Positions 38,242-47,544 of a stretch of 64,000 bases of DNA are shown here, in pieces (position 1 is the stretch's first letter; every line of letters begins with the position of its first letter). The stretch is from positions 1 through 64,000 of the forward strand of contig CAVQSV010000011.1 of the NCBI GenBank assembly GCA_963716095.1. Direction: 5' to 3'. The stretch comes from Sva-07 sp963716095. Its GTDB lineage: Bacteria; Actinomycetota; Acidimicrobiia; Acidimicrobiales; Ilumatobacteraceae. Below the pieces are notes generated by a model. The model did no database searches. It saw only the letters and a list, made by a program, of their open reading frames with translations, and was not told the DNA's origin. A program made the position numbers and the translations under genes.

Positions 38242-38906
38242 GCCAGCCGTTCTACGTCGCTCCCGAACAGATGATGAAGGACCGTGCGGACTTCGCGCGG
38301 AAGGGCATCGCTCGCGGACGGGCGCTCGCTGCGGTCCGCTACGCCGAGGGCATCGTGATCATCGCCGAGAACGCGTCCGAGACGCTGCGCAAGGTGAGTG
38401 AGATCTACGACCGCATCGCGTTCGCCGGCGTCGGCAAGTACAACGAATTCGACCAACTGCGAGTTGCTGGTATCCGCGCCGCAGACCTGAAAGGGTTCCA
38501 GTACTCCCGCGACGACGTCGACGCTCGCAGCTTGGCCAACAGCTACGCCCAGATGCTCGGCACGATCTTCACCCACGAGATGAAGCCGATGGAGGTCGAG
38601 ATCCTCGTGGCCGAGGTCGGCCTCGAGCCGGCGGGTGACCAGATGTTCCTCATCCTCTACGACGGCACCGTGGTCGACGAGCGCGACTACGCAGCCATCG
38701 GCGGTGACGCCGAGGCGATCAATGCCCGCCTGGCCGAGACGTGGACGGACGGGCTCGATCGCGCTGCGGCGCTGGCCGTGGGACGTTCCGCACTCGCGGG
38801 TCCGGACCGCGAGATCGCCGACGACGACCTCGAGGTCGCCGACCTGGCGCGAACCAACGGTCGTCGCTGCTTCCACCGGCTCTCGAAGGCCGATTTCGGC
38901 GCCTGA
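38238..38906 (+). CDS. prcA: Proteasome subunit alpha
   Basis: A 222-residue proteasome alpha subunit forming the outer rings and gate. The start is SQPFYVAPEQMMKDRADFARKGIARGR by extent (residues 2-28), with the GRALAAVRYAEGIVIIAEN strand and KVSEIYDRIAFAGVGKYNEFD following, as in other actinobacterial PrcA. The C-terminus is acidic then basic (TNGRRCFHRLSKADFGA). The ATG overlaps the prcB stop. The lipoprotein hydrolase next to it is on the minus strand. Confidence 0.96.
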   Translation: MSQPFYVAPEQMMKDRADFARKGIARGRALAAVRYAEGIVIIAENASETLRKVSEIYDRIAFAGVGKYNEFDQLRVAGIRAADLKGFQYSRDDVDARSLANSYAQMLGTIFTHEMKPMEVEILVAEVGLEPAGDQMFLILYDGTVVDERDYAAIGGDAEAINARLAETWTDGLDRAAALAVGRSALAGPDREIADDDLEVADLARTNGRRCFHRLSKADFGA

Positions 38907-38952
38907 CGCGCATCAGGGCCGGATCACCCGCTCTCGGAGATGCCTCGTGCCT

Positions 38953-39943
38953 TCACGGCGCTCCGACCGAACCGATGGCGACCACGAGCCGGGCGACCTT
39001 GTCGTCGACGGTGTGCCCGCCAGGGAAGATCTCGAGCTGGGTGCGGACCCCTGCTTCGCGAAGTCGAAGGTCGATGAAGTGGGCGGCGTCGGCGTAGTCG
39101 ACGATTTCGTCGTCGAGCCGGCCGAGCGCGTCGAGATCTCTCCGGATCGAACCGTCCGGGTCACGTTCGGCGAGCCAGCCCGGGGCTGTGGGATCGTCCA
39201 GCGGGCGCGGTGCGGTTCCCGACTCGGCGGCCCACACGACGGCCCGTGCGTCGAGATCGGTCGGCCAGCGATCGCGATCGACCAATCGTGCAACTTCGTC
39301 CTGCATTGCCGGCAAATCCTCGCCGAACGCATCGTCGAAGGGCTGCGACTGGAAGAAGTACTCGCCGTCGCCGAGTACCGCGCCGCGCACCGGCAGCGGA
39401 GCCTGCGCGGTCTCGCAGCCCGGAACGTCGCCAGTCGGCGCCACCATCGCAGCCAATGCGGGACCGGCCCCCGCAGAGAAGCCGTAGACGACGGTGTCGG
39501 CGGCGTCCCCACCGAGTTCAGTCGGCCCACTCCTGACTGAATGCGACCGCGCAGCTCGCTGCGTGGCGCAGGTCGACGATGTCGCCCACATCGAGCGGAA
39601 ACGGGTCGCCGGCGATCCACGTCGGAGTGAACACCAGTGAACCGGTCGCTGCTGCTGCCGCGGCGATCATGGTGTTGGAGCCGGCATCCTTGAATTCGTT
39701 CGAACGACCGTGAAACGCAACGACGACCGGCCACGGCCCGGGCGAGTTGGGCACGAACGCATCGACCGCCATGTCGAGACCGTCGACCACCAGGTAGCGG
39801 TCACGAGTGATCTCGGAGTGCCCCGACATCCTCGGCGGCGTCGTCGTCGTCGTGCACGCTGCTGCGACACCTGCAGTGCACACGAGCACGGCTCCGAGTC
39901 CCAGCGCGCGGCCCAGTGATCGCAGCCGCATGCCGGGTGCCAT
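38953..39943 (-). pseudogene. Lipoprotein alpha/beta hydrolase, split by a one-base insertion
   Basis: Two frames form one secreted esterase-like protein. The first frame starts with a signal peptide and lipobox (GAVLVCTAGVAAAC) and carries VVVAFHGRSNEF (oxyanion-hole region); it stops at a TGA (39518-39520). The second frame continues ELGGDAADTVVYGFSAG with the GxSxG nucleophile elbow (YGFSAG) and FPGGHTVDDKVARLVV with the catalytic His. Skipping the single T of GAC-T-GAA joins them as QEWADELGGD. TACCGT lies 6 bases before the ATG at 39943. It lies between the convergent prcA and the divergent pxpA. Substrate unknown. Confidence 0.8.
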
Positions 39944-39949
39944 GAGCGC

Positions 39950-39981
39950 ACGGTATCGGTTGCGAAGATCGCGGCTGTCAA
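39950..39981 (-). promoter_or_regulatory. Promoter of the lipoprotein hydrolase gene
   Basis: On the minus strand a perfect -35 TTGACA (39976-39981) precedes GATACC with 18 bases between them, or TACCGT (39950-39955) with 20. The second choice ends 6 bases before the ATG, matching the leaderless pattern seen elsewhere in the window. Confidence 0.6.
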
Positions 39982-40093
39982 GCCCGACGCACGAGAAGCT
40001 CCCGGACCAACAGGTCCTTGTCGACGTCGCAGGTGGCCACGGTGTGAGCTTGGCACGCAGGCACGTCGGCGCCGGGAGGCGTACCATCGGTAC

Positions 40094-40855
40094 ATGGTCG
40101 CCATCGACGTCAACAGTGATCTGGGGGAGTCGTACGGGGTCTGGACCCTCGGTGACGACGCTGCAATGCTCGGAATCGTCACGAGCGCCAACGTTGCGTG
40201 TGGCTTCCACGCGGGCGACCCCTCGGTGCTGCGTGCGGCGTGCAGGCTGGCCGCGCACAACGACGTGGCGATCGGTGCCCAGGTGTCGTTCCCGGACCTG
40301 CCCGGGTTCGGCCGCCGTCATCTCGACATGGCTCCCGACGAGCTGCGAGATGCCGTGCTCTATCAACTGGGTGCGCTCGACGCCTTCGCCCAGGTCGCCG
40401 GCGCGGAGATCACCTACGTGAAACCTCACGGAGCGCTGTATCACACCACCGCGACGCATCCATCTGCCGCGCAGGCCCTGGTGGCAGCGGCCGCCGAGTA
40501 CGACCCGTCGCTCGCCATCCTCGGACTGCCGGGCTCCGAACTCCTCGCTGCTGCCGAGGCCGCAGGTCTCACGCCGGTTCCAGAGGCGTTCGCCGACCGC
40601 GCCTACCGGCCAGACGGAGGGCTGGTGTCGCGACGCGAGCCGGGAAGCGTGCTCACCGATCCCGATGAGGTCGCCCAGCGTGCGGTTCGGATCGCTGTCG
40701 ACAACGAAGTGGTCGCCGTCGACGGCTCGGTCGTCAGCCTGCGTGTTCGTTCGATCTGTGTACACGGCGACACGCCGGGAGCCGTCGATCTCGCACGAGC
40801 CGTTCGTTCGGCACTCGATGCGGCGGGGGTGGGCGTCTACCGTTTCGTGACATGA
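40094..40855 (+). CDS. pxpA: 5-oxoprolinase subunit A (LamB/YcsF family)
   Basis: A 253-residue PxpA. VAIDVNSDLGESYGVW opens the family; ANVACGFHAGDPSVLRAA and ITYVKPHGALYHTTAT are its conserved metal- and substrate-binding segments. With PxpB and PxpC it hydrolyses 5-oxoproline (pyroglutamate) to glutamate using ATP. TACCAT lies 6 bases before the ATG, marking the head of a pxpA-amidohydrolase-pxpB-pxpC operon. Confidence 0.93.
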   Translation: MVAIDVNSDLGESYGVWTLGDDAAMLGIVTSANVACGFHAGDPSVLRAACRLAAHNDVAIGAQVSFPDLPGFGRRHLDMAPDELRDAVLYQLGALDAFAQVAGAEITYVKPHGALYHTTATHPSAAQALVAAAAEYDPSLAILGLPGSELLAAAEAAGLTPVPEAFADRAYRPDGGLVSRREPGSVLTDPDEVAQRAVRIAVDNEVVAVDGSVVSLRVRSICVHGDTPGAVDLARAVRSALDAAGVGVYRFVT

Positions 40856-42033
40856 CCTACGCACCGGCTCACCGGCCGTTCTACGACGCCGACAGCCACA
40901 TCATGGAGCTGCCTGATTTCCTGCGTGACTACGCGGACCCCGGCATTCGCGAGCAGATTCCACAGGTCAGCTACGCCGCCTCACTCGTCACCGATGAGGA
41001 AGTCGACGCGATCGTCGCCAACGGCAAGCGGCACAGCTCGGCACACATCGACGCACAGGTCGCGCTGGGCGACGAACTGATCGCGAAGTCGAAGGAGATC
41101 CAGGCACTCGGCGCATTCGATCGAGACGACCGGTCGATCGCACTCGACATGCTCGGCTTTCGCAAGCAACTCGTGTTCGCCACCCACAGCGTCGCGACGC
41201 CGTTCTCGCCGAGCCGCAAGCTGTCGAACGAGGTGCGCTACGGCGCGACCAGGGCGCACAACCGGGCGATGAGCGAGTTCTGTGCTGACGACGACCGTCT
41301 CATGGCTGTCGGCATCGTGCCCCTCGAGGACCCCGACCACGCGCTGATCGAGCTCGAGTTCGCGCTTGCGACGGGGATGGAGGCGATCTGGGTACCGCAT
41401 CACCCCGCAGGGGAGCGGTCGCCGGGCCACGTCGACCTGGCACCGTTCTGGGCTCGGCTCGCCGAGTCGCAGACACCGTTTCTGCTGCACGTCGGTGGCG
41501 CCCCGCTGCAGCTCGATCCACGGTGGGCCAACACGGGCCGCCCAGCGGCTCGCGACTGGATGGGCGGCGGTGAAAACGTTCGGAGCAAGGACATGGCGGT
41601 GCTGCACCAGGGACCCGAGACGTTCCTCTCGGTGATGGTGATGGACGGCGTGTTCGAACAGCACCCCGACCTGCGTGGCGCGTCGGTGGAGCTGGGCGCA
41701 GGCTGGGTGCCGGCGATGCTGACCCGGCTCGATTGGGTGGTGCGATCATGGAGCAAGGTCGACCAGTACCTGGCACAGCTGGAGCGCACCCCGTCGGAGA
41801 CTCTGCGTGCACAGATGGCGTTCACGCCCTACGTGTTCGAAGACATCGGCGGGCTGATCGATCAGTCGTCCGACGACCTGTACTTGTTCTCGAGCGACTA
41901 TCCGCACGTCGAGGGCGGCAAGGACCCGATCGGTCGTTTCGAGGGATCGCTGGGTGACCGCGCGGACGTGGTACGCGACAACTTCTACGCCGAGAACTTC
42001 CTCCGCATCTTCCCCAGCGCCCGCGTTCACTGA
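40852..42033 (+). CDS. Amidohydrolase_2 family metal-dependent hydrolase
   Basis: A 393-residue TIM-barrel hydrolase of the ACMSD-like amidohydrolase_2 family. Metal-binding motifs are the N-terminal DADSHIMELPDFL, PFLLHVGGAPL (His), and the late Asp in LFSSDYPHVEGG. Members decarboxylate or hydrolyse aromatic or cyclic acids; substrate unknown. It is inserted between pxpA and pxpB with a 4-base overlap with pxpA and 5 bases before pxpB, so it is cotranscribed with the 5-oxoprolinase genes. The reason for this link is unclear. Confidence 0.85.
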   Translation: MTYAPAHRPFYDADSHIMELPDFLRDYADPGIREQIPQVSYAASLVTDEEVDAIVANGKRHSSAHIDAQVALGDELIAKSKEIQALGAFDRDDRSIALDMLGFRKQLVFATHSVATPFSPSRKLSNEVRYGATRAHNRAMSEFCADDDRLMAVGIVPLEDPDHALIELEFALATGMEAIWVPHHPAGERSPGHVDLAPFWARLAESQTPFLLHVGGAPLQLDPRWANTGRPAARDWMGGGENVRSKDMAVLHQGPETFLSVMVMDGVFEQHPDLRGASVELGAGWVPAMLTRLDWVVRSWSKVDQYLAQLERTPSETLRAQMAFTPYVFEDIGGLIDQSSDDLYLFSSDYPHVEGGKDPIGRFEGSLGDRADVVRDNFYAENFLRIFPSARVH

Positions 42034-42038
42034 TCGGA

Positions 42039-42641
42039 ATGGAGCGGCGTCCGTACGGGCCACGCGCCTGGTTGGTCGAGGGGGTCGACGACCCGCCCGG
42101 CTGGGCCGCAGCGCTCGCCGCGATCGGCGTTCCGGGCGTGGTCGAGATCGTGCCGGCCGAGACCACCGTGGTCGTCCGATGCATGCAGGAGCGCCGCGAG
42201 CAGATCGGTGCCGTGCTCGACGTCGTGGTCCCGGCGCCCGTCGAACCCGACGGTGAGCAGCCCATCACCATCGATGTCGTCTACGACGGCCCGGACATCG
42301 CTGCGCTGGCGACTGCAGCTCAGGTCTCCGTCGACGATGTCGTTCGTCTGCACGCGACCGGCAGCTATCGCGTTGCCTTCTGCGGTTTCAGTCCAGGATT
42401 CGCCTACCTGCGCGGCATCGATCCTCGGCTGCACGTTCCGCGGCGCGAGACCCCCCGTTTCTCCGTACCTGCCGGTTCGGTCGGCGTGGCGGCCGGGTAC
42501 AGCTGTGTGTACCCATCGGCGTCGCCGGGGGGTTGGCACGTGATCGGCCACACCACCCACACGCTCTGGGACGTCGACAGCGACCCACCGGCGTTGCTTC
42601 GGCCGGGGCGGGCGGTCAGATTCCGAATGGTGTCCGGATGA
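42039..42641 (+). CDS. pxpB: 5-oxoprolinase subunit B (KipI family)
   Basis: A 200-residue KipI-family protein. SYRVAFCGFSPGFAYLRGID and VPRRETPRFSVPAGSVGVAA are the conserved cyclophilin-like segments of the C-terminal half. It forms a complex with PxpC and PxpA to open the 5-oxoproline ring. The stop overlaps the ATG of pxpC by four bases. Confidence 0.92.
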   Translation: MERRPYGPRAWLVEGVDDPPGWAAALAAIGVPGVVEIVPAETTVVVRCMQERREQIGAVLDVVVPAPVEPDGEQPITIDVVYDGPDIAALATAAQVSVDDVVRLHATGSYRVAFCGFSPGFAYLRGIDPRLHVPRRETPRFSVPAGSVGVAAGYSCVYPSASPGGWHVIGHTTHTLWDVDSDPPALLRPGRAVRFRMVSG

Positions 42642-43459
42642 CCACGGGTCCCGCACTGCGCATCGTCCAGGTCGGCTTCGCCACCACCGTGCAGGATCAT
42701 GGGCGATTCGGGCTCGCTCACCTCGGTGTGCCCACTGCCGGGCCGGTGGACCGACAGGCACACGACCTGATGAACCGGCTCGTCGGCAACCCGCCCAGTG
42801 CGGCCACGATCGAGACGATGGGCGCGCTGATCGTCGAAGCGCTCCGCCCGGTGGTGGTGGCGCGCAGTACCGATGCCAGTCGACACACGCTCACGAAGGG
42901 CGATCGCTTCCGTATCGATGCGCCGAGCGGCTCGGTCTGGGCCTATCTGTCGGTGCGCGGCGGCATCGACGTCGAGCCGGTGCTCGGATCGCGCAGCGTC
43001 GACACGCTCGGCCACCTCGGCCCCGGAGCACTTGCGGGCGACACATTGCTCGACATCGGCGTCGACCCAGGAACCGACCTCAGCGCCGAGTACGCCCCGG
43101 CTCGCGATCCTGCCGACCGGGCGGTGCGCATCTGGGACGGCCCGCAGCACGATTGGTTCGTCGGGGGGCGACAGATGCTGATCGAACGGCCCTGGCGGAT
43201 CACGAATGAACTCAGTCGAGTCGGGGTGCGCCTCGAAACCGGCGACTTCCAGCGCAGCACCCGATCCGAGCCGCAGATGTCGAGCATCGGTCTGGTGGAG
43301 GGCGCGATCCAGATCACGCCGACGGGGGAACCGATCGTGATGCTCGCCAACCACCCGACCACCGGCGGGTACCCGGTGATCGCTGTCGTGGATCCTGACG
43401 ACCTGTCGAGCCTCGTGCAGCGTCGACCCGGGGCGACGGTCACCTTCCGTCGCCCCTGA
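42638..43459 (+). CDS. pxpC: 5-oxoprolinase subunit C (KipA family)
   Basis: A 273-residue biotin-dependent-carboxylase-like (KipA) protein. VGFATTVQDHGRFGLAHLGVP near the start (by extent, residues 12-32) and GGIDVEPVLGSRSVDTLGHLG are diagnostic. It pairs with PxpB. The start ATG at 42638 overlaps the pxpB stop. pafA begins 38 bases after the stop with its own promoter box. Confidence 0.92.
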   Translation: MTTGPALRIVQVGFATTVQDHGRFGLAHLGVPTAGPVDRQAHDLMNRLVGNPPSAATIETMGALIVEALRPVVVARSTDASRHTLTKGDRFRIDAPSGSVWAYLSVRGGIDVEPVLGSRSVDTLGHLGPGALAGDTLLDIGVDPGTDLSAEYAPARDPADRAVRIWDGPQHDWFVGGRQMLIERPWRITNELSRVGVRLETGDFQRSTRSEPQMSSIGLVEGAIQITPTGEPIVMLANHPTTGGYPVIAVVDPDDLSSLVQRRPGATVTFRRP

Positions 43460-43497
43460 CCGGACGCCACACTGTCGCTGTCGATAGGTTGCGGTTG

Positions 43498-44856
43498 ATG
43501 GAGCGACGCATCTACGGGCTCGAGAACGAGTACGGCGTCACCTGCACGCTGCGGGGCCAGCGTCGGCTCAGCCCCGACGAGGTCGCCCGGTACCTGTTCC
43601 GTCGCGTCGTCTCGTGGGGGCGCAGCTCGAACGTGTTCCTGCAGAACGGTGCGCGGCTCTACCTCGACGTCGGCTCGCACCCCGAGTACGCCACGCCTGA
43701 GTGCGACTCGCTGTACGAACTCGTGGTCCACGACAAAGCCGGCGAACGGATCCTCGAACAGCTCGTCGAGTCGGCCGAGCAGCGCCTCGCCGAAGAGTCG
43801 ATCCGCGGCACGATCTACCTGTTCAAGAACAACACCGACTCGGCAGGCAACTCCTATGGGTGCCACGAGAACTACCTCACCAGCCGCGACGACGATCTCG
43901 GTCACTACGCCGAGGTGTTGATCCCGTTCTTCGTGTCGCGTCAGATCTACACCGGTGCCGGCAAGGTGCTGCAAACGGCCAGGGGAGCGACCTATTCGAT
44001 CGCGCAACGCGCCGAACACATCTGGGAAGGTGTCTCGTCGGCGACCACCCGGAGCCGGCCGATCATCAACACGCGTGACGAACCGCACGCCGATGCCGAG
44101 CGATATCGGCGTCTCCACGTCATCGTCGGCGACTCGAACATGAGCGAATACACCAACTTCGTCAAGGTCGGCGCGGCTGCGTGCATGTTGCGCATGCTCG
44201 AGGATCCCAATGTGGTGCTGCGTGACATGACACTCGAGAATCCGATCCGGGCGATCCGCGAGATCAGCCACGACATCACGTGCCGGCGCACGGTGCGCCT
44301 GGCCAACGGCCGGGAGGTCTCCGCGCTCGACATCCAACGCGAGTATCTCGACCGAGCGCTGCGCTACGCCGACTCGCAGGGTTTCCCACCCATGGAACTC
44401 AAGGCGCTCGAGATGTGGGAGCACTGCATCACGACGATCGAGAAGGATCCGTTGCTGCTCGACCGCGAGGTCGACTGGGTGATCAAGTACAAGCTGATCG
44501 AAGCGTTCCGCGAGCGCCACGACCTGCCGTTCGGCCACGCACGGGTGCAGCTGCTCGACCTGCAGTACCACGACGTGTCACGAACGCGGAGCCCCTTCTA
44601 CAAGCTGCAGGATCGAGGCATGATCGAGCGGATCTGCACCGATTCCGACATCGAACAGGCCATCGACCTCCCGCCTCAGACCACCCGTGCCCGTCTGCGC
44701 GGCGACTTCGTTCGGCGAGCCAAGGAACGCAAGCGTGACTACACCGTCGACTGGGTCCACTTGAAGCTCAACGACCAGGCGCAGCGCACCGTGCTGTGCA
44801 AGGACCCGTTCAAGAGCCGGGACGAACGGGTCGAGCGTCTCATCGAATCACTCTGA
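43498..44856 (+). CDS. pafA: Pup-protein ligase
   Basis: A 452-residue ligase that attaches Pup-Glu to substrate lysines with ATP. RRIYGLENEYGVTCTL has the base Glu and nucleotide-binding residues; FKNNTDSAGNSYGCHENYL and INTRDEPHADAERYRRLHVI are shared with Dop. The C-terminal domain (IESL end) is present. Upstream CTGACC, 17 bases, TAGGTT, then 6 bases to the ATG: a good promoter for leaderless mRNA. pafB and pafC, which often follow pafA in mycobacteria, are not here. Confidence 0.96.
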   Translation: MERRIYGLENEYGVTCTLRGQRRLSPDEVARYLFRRVVSWGRSSNVFLQNGARLYLDVGSHPEYATPECDSLYELVVHDKAGERILEQLVESAEQRLAEESIRGTIYLFKNNTDSAGNSYGCHENYLTSRDDDLGHYAEVLIPFFVSRQIYTGAGKVLQTARGATYSIAQRAEHIWEGVSSATTRSRPIINTRDEPHADAERYRRLHVIVGDSNMSEYTNFVKVGAAACMLRMLEDPNVVLRDMTLENPIRAIREISHDITCRRTVRLANGREVSALDIQREYLDRALRYADSQGFPPMELKALEMWEHCITTIEKDPLLLDREVDWVIKYKLIEAFRERHDLPFGHARVQLLDLQYHDVSRTRSPFYKLQDRGMIERICTDSDIEQAIDLPPQTTRARLRGDFVRRAKERKRDYTVDWVHLKLNDQAQRTVLCKDPFKSRDERVERLIESL

Positions 44857-44899
44857 TCGCCTCTTCGAACGGTGCTCGGCGGGCTACCGTTGGGCCCGC

Positions 44900-45526
44900 G
44901 TGACGTCAGAGACCATCAACCCGCCGCCGGTGGAGCCACCCGCAGAACCGCCCGAGGGCCCACTCGGCGACGGTGCCAGCGCGTCGAGATTGCCGCCTGG
45001 TGCCAGAGCGTTCTTCGACTGGATGGTCGTCATCGCCGTTGCCCTGCTCGTCGCGTTCGTGGTGCGCACGTTCGTCATTGCCCACTTCGTCGTCGAGGGC
45101 GAGTCGATGTTCTCCACGCTCGACACCAACGACCGGGTGTTCGTCAACAAGCTCTCGTATCGCCTCCACGACCCCAACCGAGGCGATGTCGTCGTCTTGC
45201 ACCAGGTCACCGGCGCCTCCGAACGCGACTTGATCAAGCGAGTCATCGGGCTGCCGGGCGAGCTGGTCGAGGTCCGCAATTGCACGGTCCTCATCGATGG
45301 GAGGGTGCTCAACGAGCCGTATCTCGATCCGGAGGTCGTCACGCCCACCAACTGTGGAGGCGACTACAGCGCCACTGAACCGGTGCCGGACAATCATGTC
45401 TTCGTGATGGGCGACAACCGAGGCGGATCGCAGGATTCGCGTGTCATCGGCACGATCAGCGAAGACGACCTGGTCGGGCGGGCCTTCGTGGTGTTCTGGC
45501 CGCAGAGCCACTGGCAGTGGCTCTGA
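44900..45526 (+). CDS. lepB: Signal peptidase I
   Basis: A 208-residue type I signal peptidase. A Pro-rich cytoplasmic start is followed by one transmembrane helix (MVVIAVALLVAFVVRTFVIA, residues 42-61) and the S26 domain: nucleophile Ser69 in VEGESMFSTL, general base Lys113 in DLIKRVIGLPGE, and FVMGDNRGGSQDSR. It cleaves Sec and Tat signal peptides. GTG start; TACCGT lies 9 bases upstream. Its 3' end is convergent with the GDPD gene. Confidence 0.93.
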   Translation: MTSETINPPPVEPPAEPPEGPLGDGASASRLPPGARAFFDWMVVIAVALLVAFVVRTFVIAHFVVEGESMFSTLDTNDRVFVNKLSYRLHDPNRGDVVVLHQVTGASERDLIKRVIGLPGELVEVRNCTVLIDGRVLNEPYLDPEVVTPTNCGGDYSATEPVPDNHVFVMGDNRGGSQDSRVIGTISEDDLVGRAFVVFWPQSHWQWL

Positions 45527-45533
45527 GCGCTTC

Positions 45534-46271
45534 TCAGATCGGCGAACTGCCGATCTCGGCGCGAAATGCGTCGGTCATCACGTCGACTCGGTCGCTGTAG
45601 ACCGCGTCGAGGCCCATGCGGAGGCCGTCACGCAGTTCGTGCTCGTGCTGCATGTCCCATCCGAACGTGTGCAGACCGAACCGGTGGAACAGCGCCACCA
45701 GGCCACCGTTCCAATCGGTTCGGTGCAGATTGATGCCGTCCACACGGTGACGCTTCAGATACTCGGCTCGGCGCTCGGGCGTGCCCTTGATCCGCTCGAG
45801 CCGGGTGGTCTGCAGCAGGCGAATCGGCGTGTCGCCGAAGATCTCCCGGAGCTCGATCACCCGGTTGAGGCTCGCCTCACACAGCCAGGTTCGTTCGAGC
45901 AGTGAACGGTCGACAGCAGCGACCACCTCCACGATCGCCGTGGCCGCCCCGGGATCCTTCAGGTCGAGCGAGAGTGAGTAGCCGGTGCCGCACGCGTCGA
46001 GGAGTTCACGCAGCGTCGGGATGTGCTCCGGCAGCTCAGCATGCTCGAAGTCGGAGATCGGCCGCTTTCGCAACCCCTTCTTGACCACACCGTCGTGATC
46101 GAGCACCGCCACGCCGTCGGCGGTGAGCCAGACATCGCTCTCCAAGCCGGATGCACCGAGCCGCAGAGCGAGCTCGAATGCCTCGATGGTGTTCTCGGGG
46201 GCGTGGGCCCGCGCACCGCGATGGGCAAAGGTCACCGGAGGATCGAGGAGAGATGGGAGACGTTGTTGCAC
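45534..46271 (-). CDS. Glycerophosphodiester phosphodiesterase
   Basis: A 245-residue GDPD-fold enzyme without a signal peptide. TFAHRGARAHAPENTIEAF holds the catalytic His and metal Glu; LGASGLESDVWLTADGVAVLDHDG follows with the second His (HDG). It hydrolyses glycerophosphodiesters to glycerol-3-phosphate and alcohol. GTG start at 46271, 35 bases from the divergent tatB start. A small hairpin (AGATCGGC-GAACT-GCCGATCT, 45536-45556) overlaps the stop. Confidence 0.9.
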   Translation of the reverse strand: MQQRLPSLLDPPVTFAHRGARAHAPENTIEAFELALRLGASGLESDVWLTADGVAVLDHDGVVKKGLRKRPISDFEHAELPEHIPTLRELLDACGTGYSLSLDLKDPGAATAIVEVVAAVDRSLLERTWLCEASLNRVIELREIFGDTPIRLLQTTRLERIKGTPERRAEYLKRHRVDGINLHRTDWNGGLVALFHRFGLHTFGWDMQHEHELRDGLRMGLDAVYSDRVDVMTDAFRAEIGSSPI

Positions 46272-46306
46272 TCATTCTCATGATGGCAGGCCCGTAGACT
46301 GCGCCC

Positions 46307-46756
46307 GTGTTCAATCTGCAGGGCAGCGAGATCATCGTCATCTTGCTGCTCGCGCTCGTCGTGCTCGGCCCCGAGAAGCTGCCTGATGCGGTCCGGAAGT
46401 TCACCGAGACGTATTCCGAGCTCAAGAAGATGGGGAACGGTTTCCAATCAGAGCTGAAGTCGGCTCTCGACGAACCGATGCGCGAGATGCGCGAGACGGC
46501 CCAGGTTGTCCGAGACGCCGCCGACCCCTCCAAGCTCATGGCCGAAGCCGACGCCGAGCAGCGAGTGCTCCACGACGCTGCGAAGGCGGCGCCGCCGGCT
46601 GACCCGGCACCCCAGAACGACTGGGCCGCCCCGACGCCTGGAACCGCCGACACCCGGCGGAGCGGAGCGACGCCGTTCGAAGGGGTGCTCGATCCCGGGA
46701 GCAGCCAGGTCGCCACACCGGGCGAACCACCAGCGAATGCCGATCACGAGCTGTGA
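46307..46756 (+). CDS. tatB: Sec-independent translocase TatB/TatA
   Basis: A 149-residue TatA/B protein: short periplasmic start, one helix (GSEIIVILLLALVVLGPEKLP, by extent residues 6-26; LGPEKLP hinge), an amphipathic helix (KFTETYSELKKMGNGFQ), then a long acidic/Pro-rich tail. The length and Glu-containing N-terminal region favour TatB. GTG start; TAGACT 6 bases upstream. tatC overlaps its stop. Confidence 0.9.
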   Translation: MFNLQGSEIIVILLLALVVLGPEKLPDAVRKFTETYSELKKMGNGFQSELKSALDEPMREMRETAQVVRDAADPSKLMAEADAEQRVLHDAAKAAPPADPAPQNDWAAPTPGTADTRRSGATPFEGVLDPGSSQVATPGEPPANADHEL

Positions 46757-47544
46757 GCACCGACGAAGACGTGGCCACCGAGAACGACGACACGTCGGCA
46801 GACGACTCGATGACGCTGACCGAGCATCTCGCCGAGCTCCGTGTGCGGATCATCCGCTCTGCGCTGGCCGTGGCGGTCGGCATGGTCCTGATCATCGCGT
46901 TCTACGACCAGGTGCTCGAGTTCCTGCTCCAGCCGTACGTCGATCTCTGTGATCGCAAACCGCAGGACTTCTGCGACCCGGACTTGGCGGTGTTCAGCCC
47001 CACCGAAGGACTCGCGACGCGGGTCCGTGTGGGCCTCTACGGAGGCATCGTCTTGGCGCTGCCCGTGATTCTGTGGCAGGTCTGGCGGTTCATCGTGCCG
47101 GCGCTCAACAAGCAGGAGAAGAAGTGGGCGATCCCGGTCGTCGCCACGTCGGTCGTGTTGTTCGTCGCTGGTGGAGCTCTTGCCTACTTCACGATCGGTC
47201 AGGCGCTCGACTTCCTGATCGGATGGTCCGGTTCCGACGTCAACCAGATCTACTCCGTTCAGAGTTATGTGTCGCTGATCGGGCTGATGATCTTCGCGTT
47301 CGGTCTCGGATTCATGCTGCCCGTCTTCGTCTTCGGCCTGCAGGCACTTGGTGTCATCACCCCCAAACGGCTCCTGCAGAGCTGGCGCATCGCCTTGGTT
47401 GCGATCGCGGTGATCTCGGCGGTGATCACCCCGTCGGGCGATCCGGTCACGATGGGCATGCTCGGGCTGCCGATGGTCGTGCTGTACTTCCTGGCGATCC
47501 TGCTCGGCTGGCTGGTCGTCCGTCGACGCCCAACTGACGCATGA
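46753..47544 (+). CDS. tatC: Sec-independent translocase TatC
   Basis: A 263-residue six-helix membrane protein, the twin-arginine signal receptor. MTLTEHLAELRVRIIRSALA (conserved start) and FSPTEGLATRVRVGLYGG are diagnostic, as is the closing LGLPMVVLYFLAILLGWLVV. GTG start in overlap with tatB. helY follows with a 4-base overlap. Several Tat substrates are expected, for example cofactor-containing oxidoreductases. Confidence 0.95.
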   Translation: MSTDEDVATENDDTSADDSMTLTEHLAELRVRIIRSALAVAVGMVLIIAFYDQVLEFLLQPYVDLCDRKPQDFCDPDLAVFSPTEGLATRVRVGLYGGIVLALPVILWQVWRFIVPALNKQEKKWAIPVVATSVVLFVAGGALAYFTIGQALDFLIGWSGSDVNQIYSVQSYVSLIGLMIFAFGLGFMLPVFVFGLQALGVITPKRLLQSWRIALVAIAVISAVITPSGDPVTMGMLGLPMVVLYFLAILLGWLVVRRRPTDA

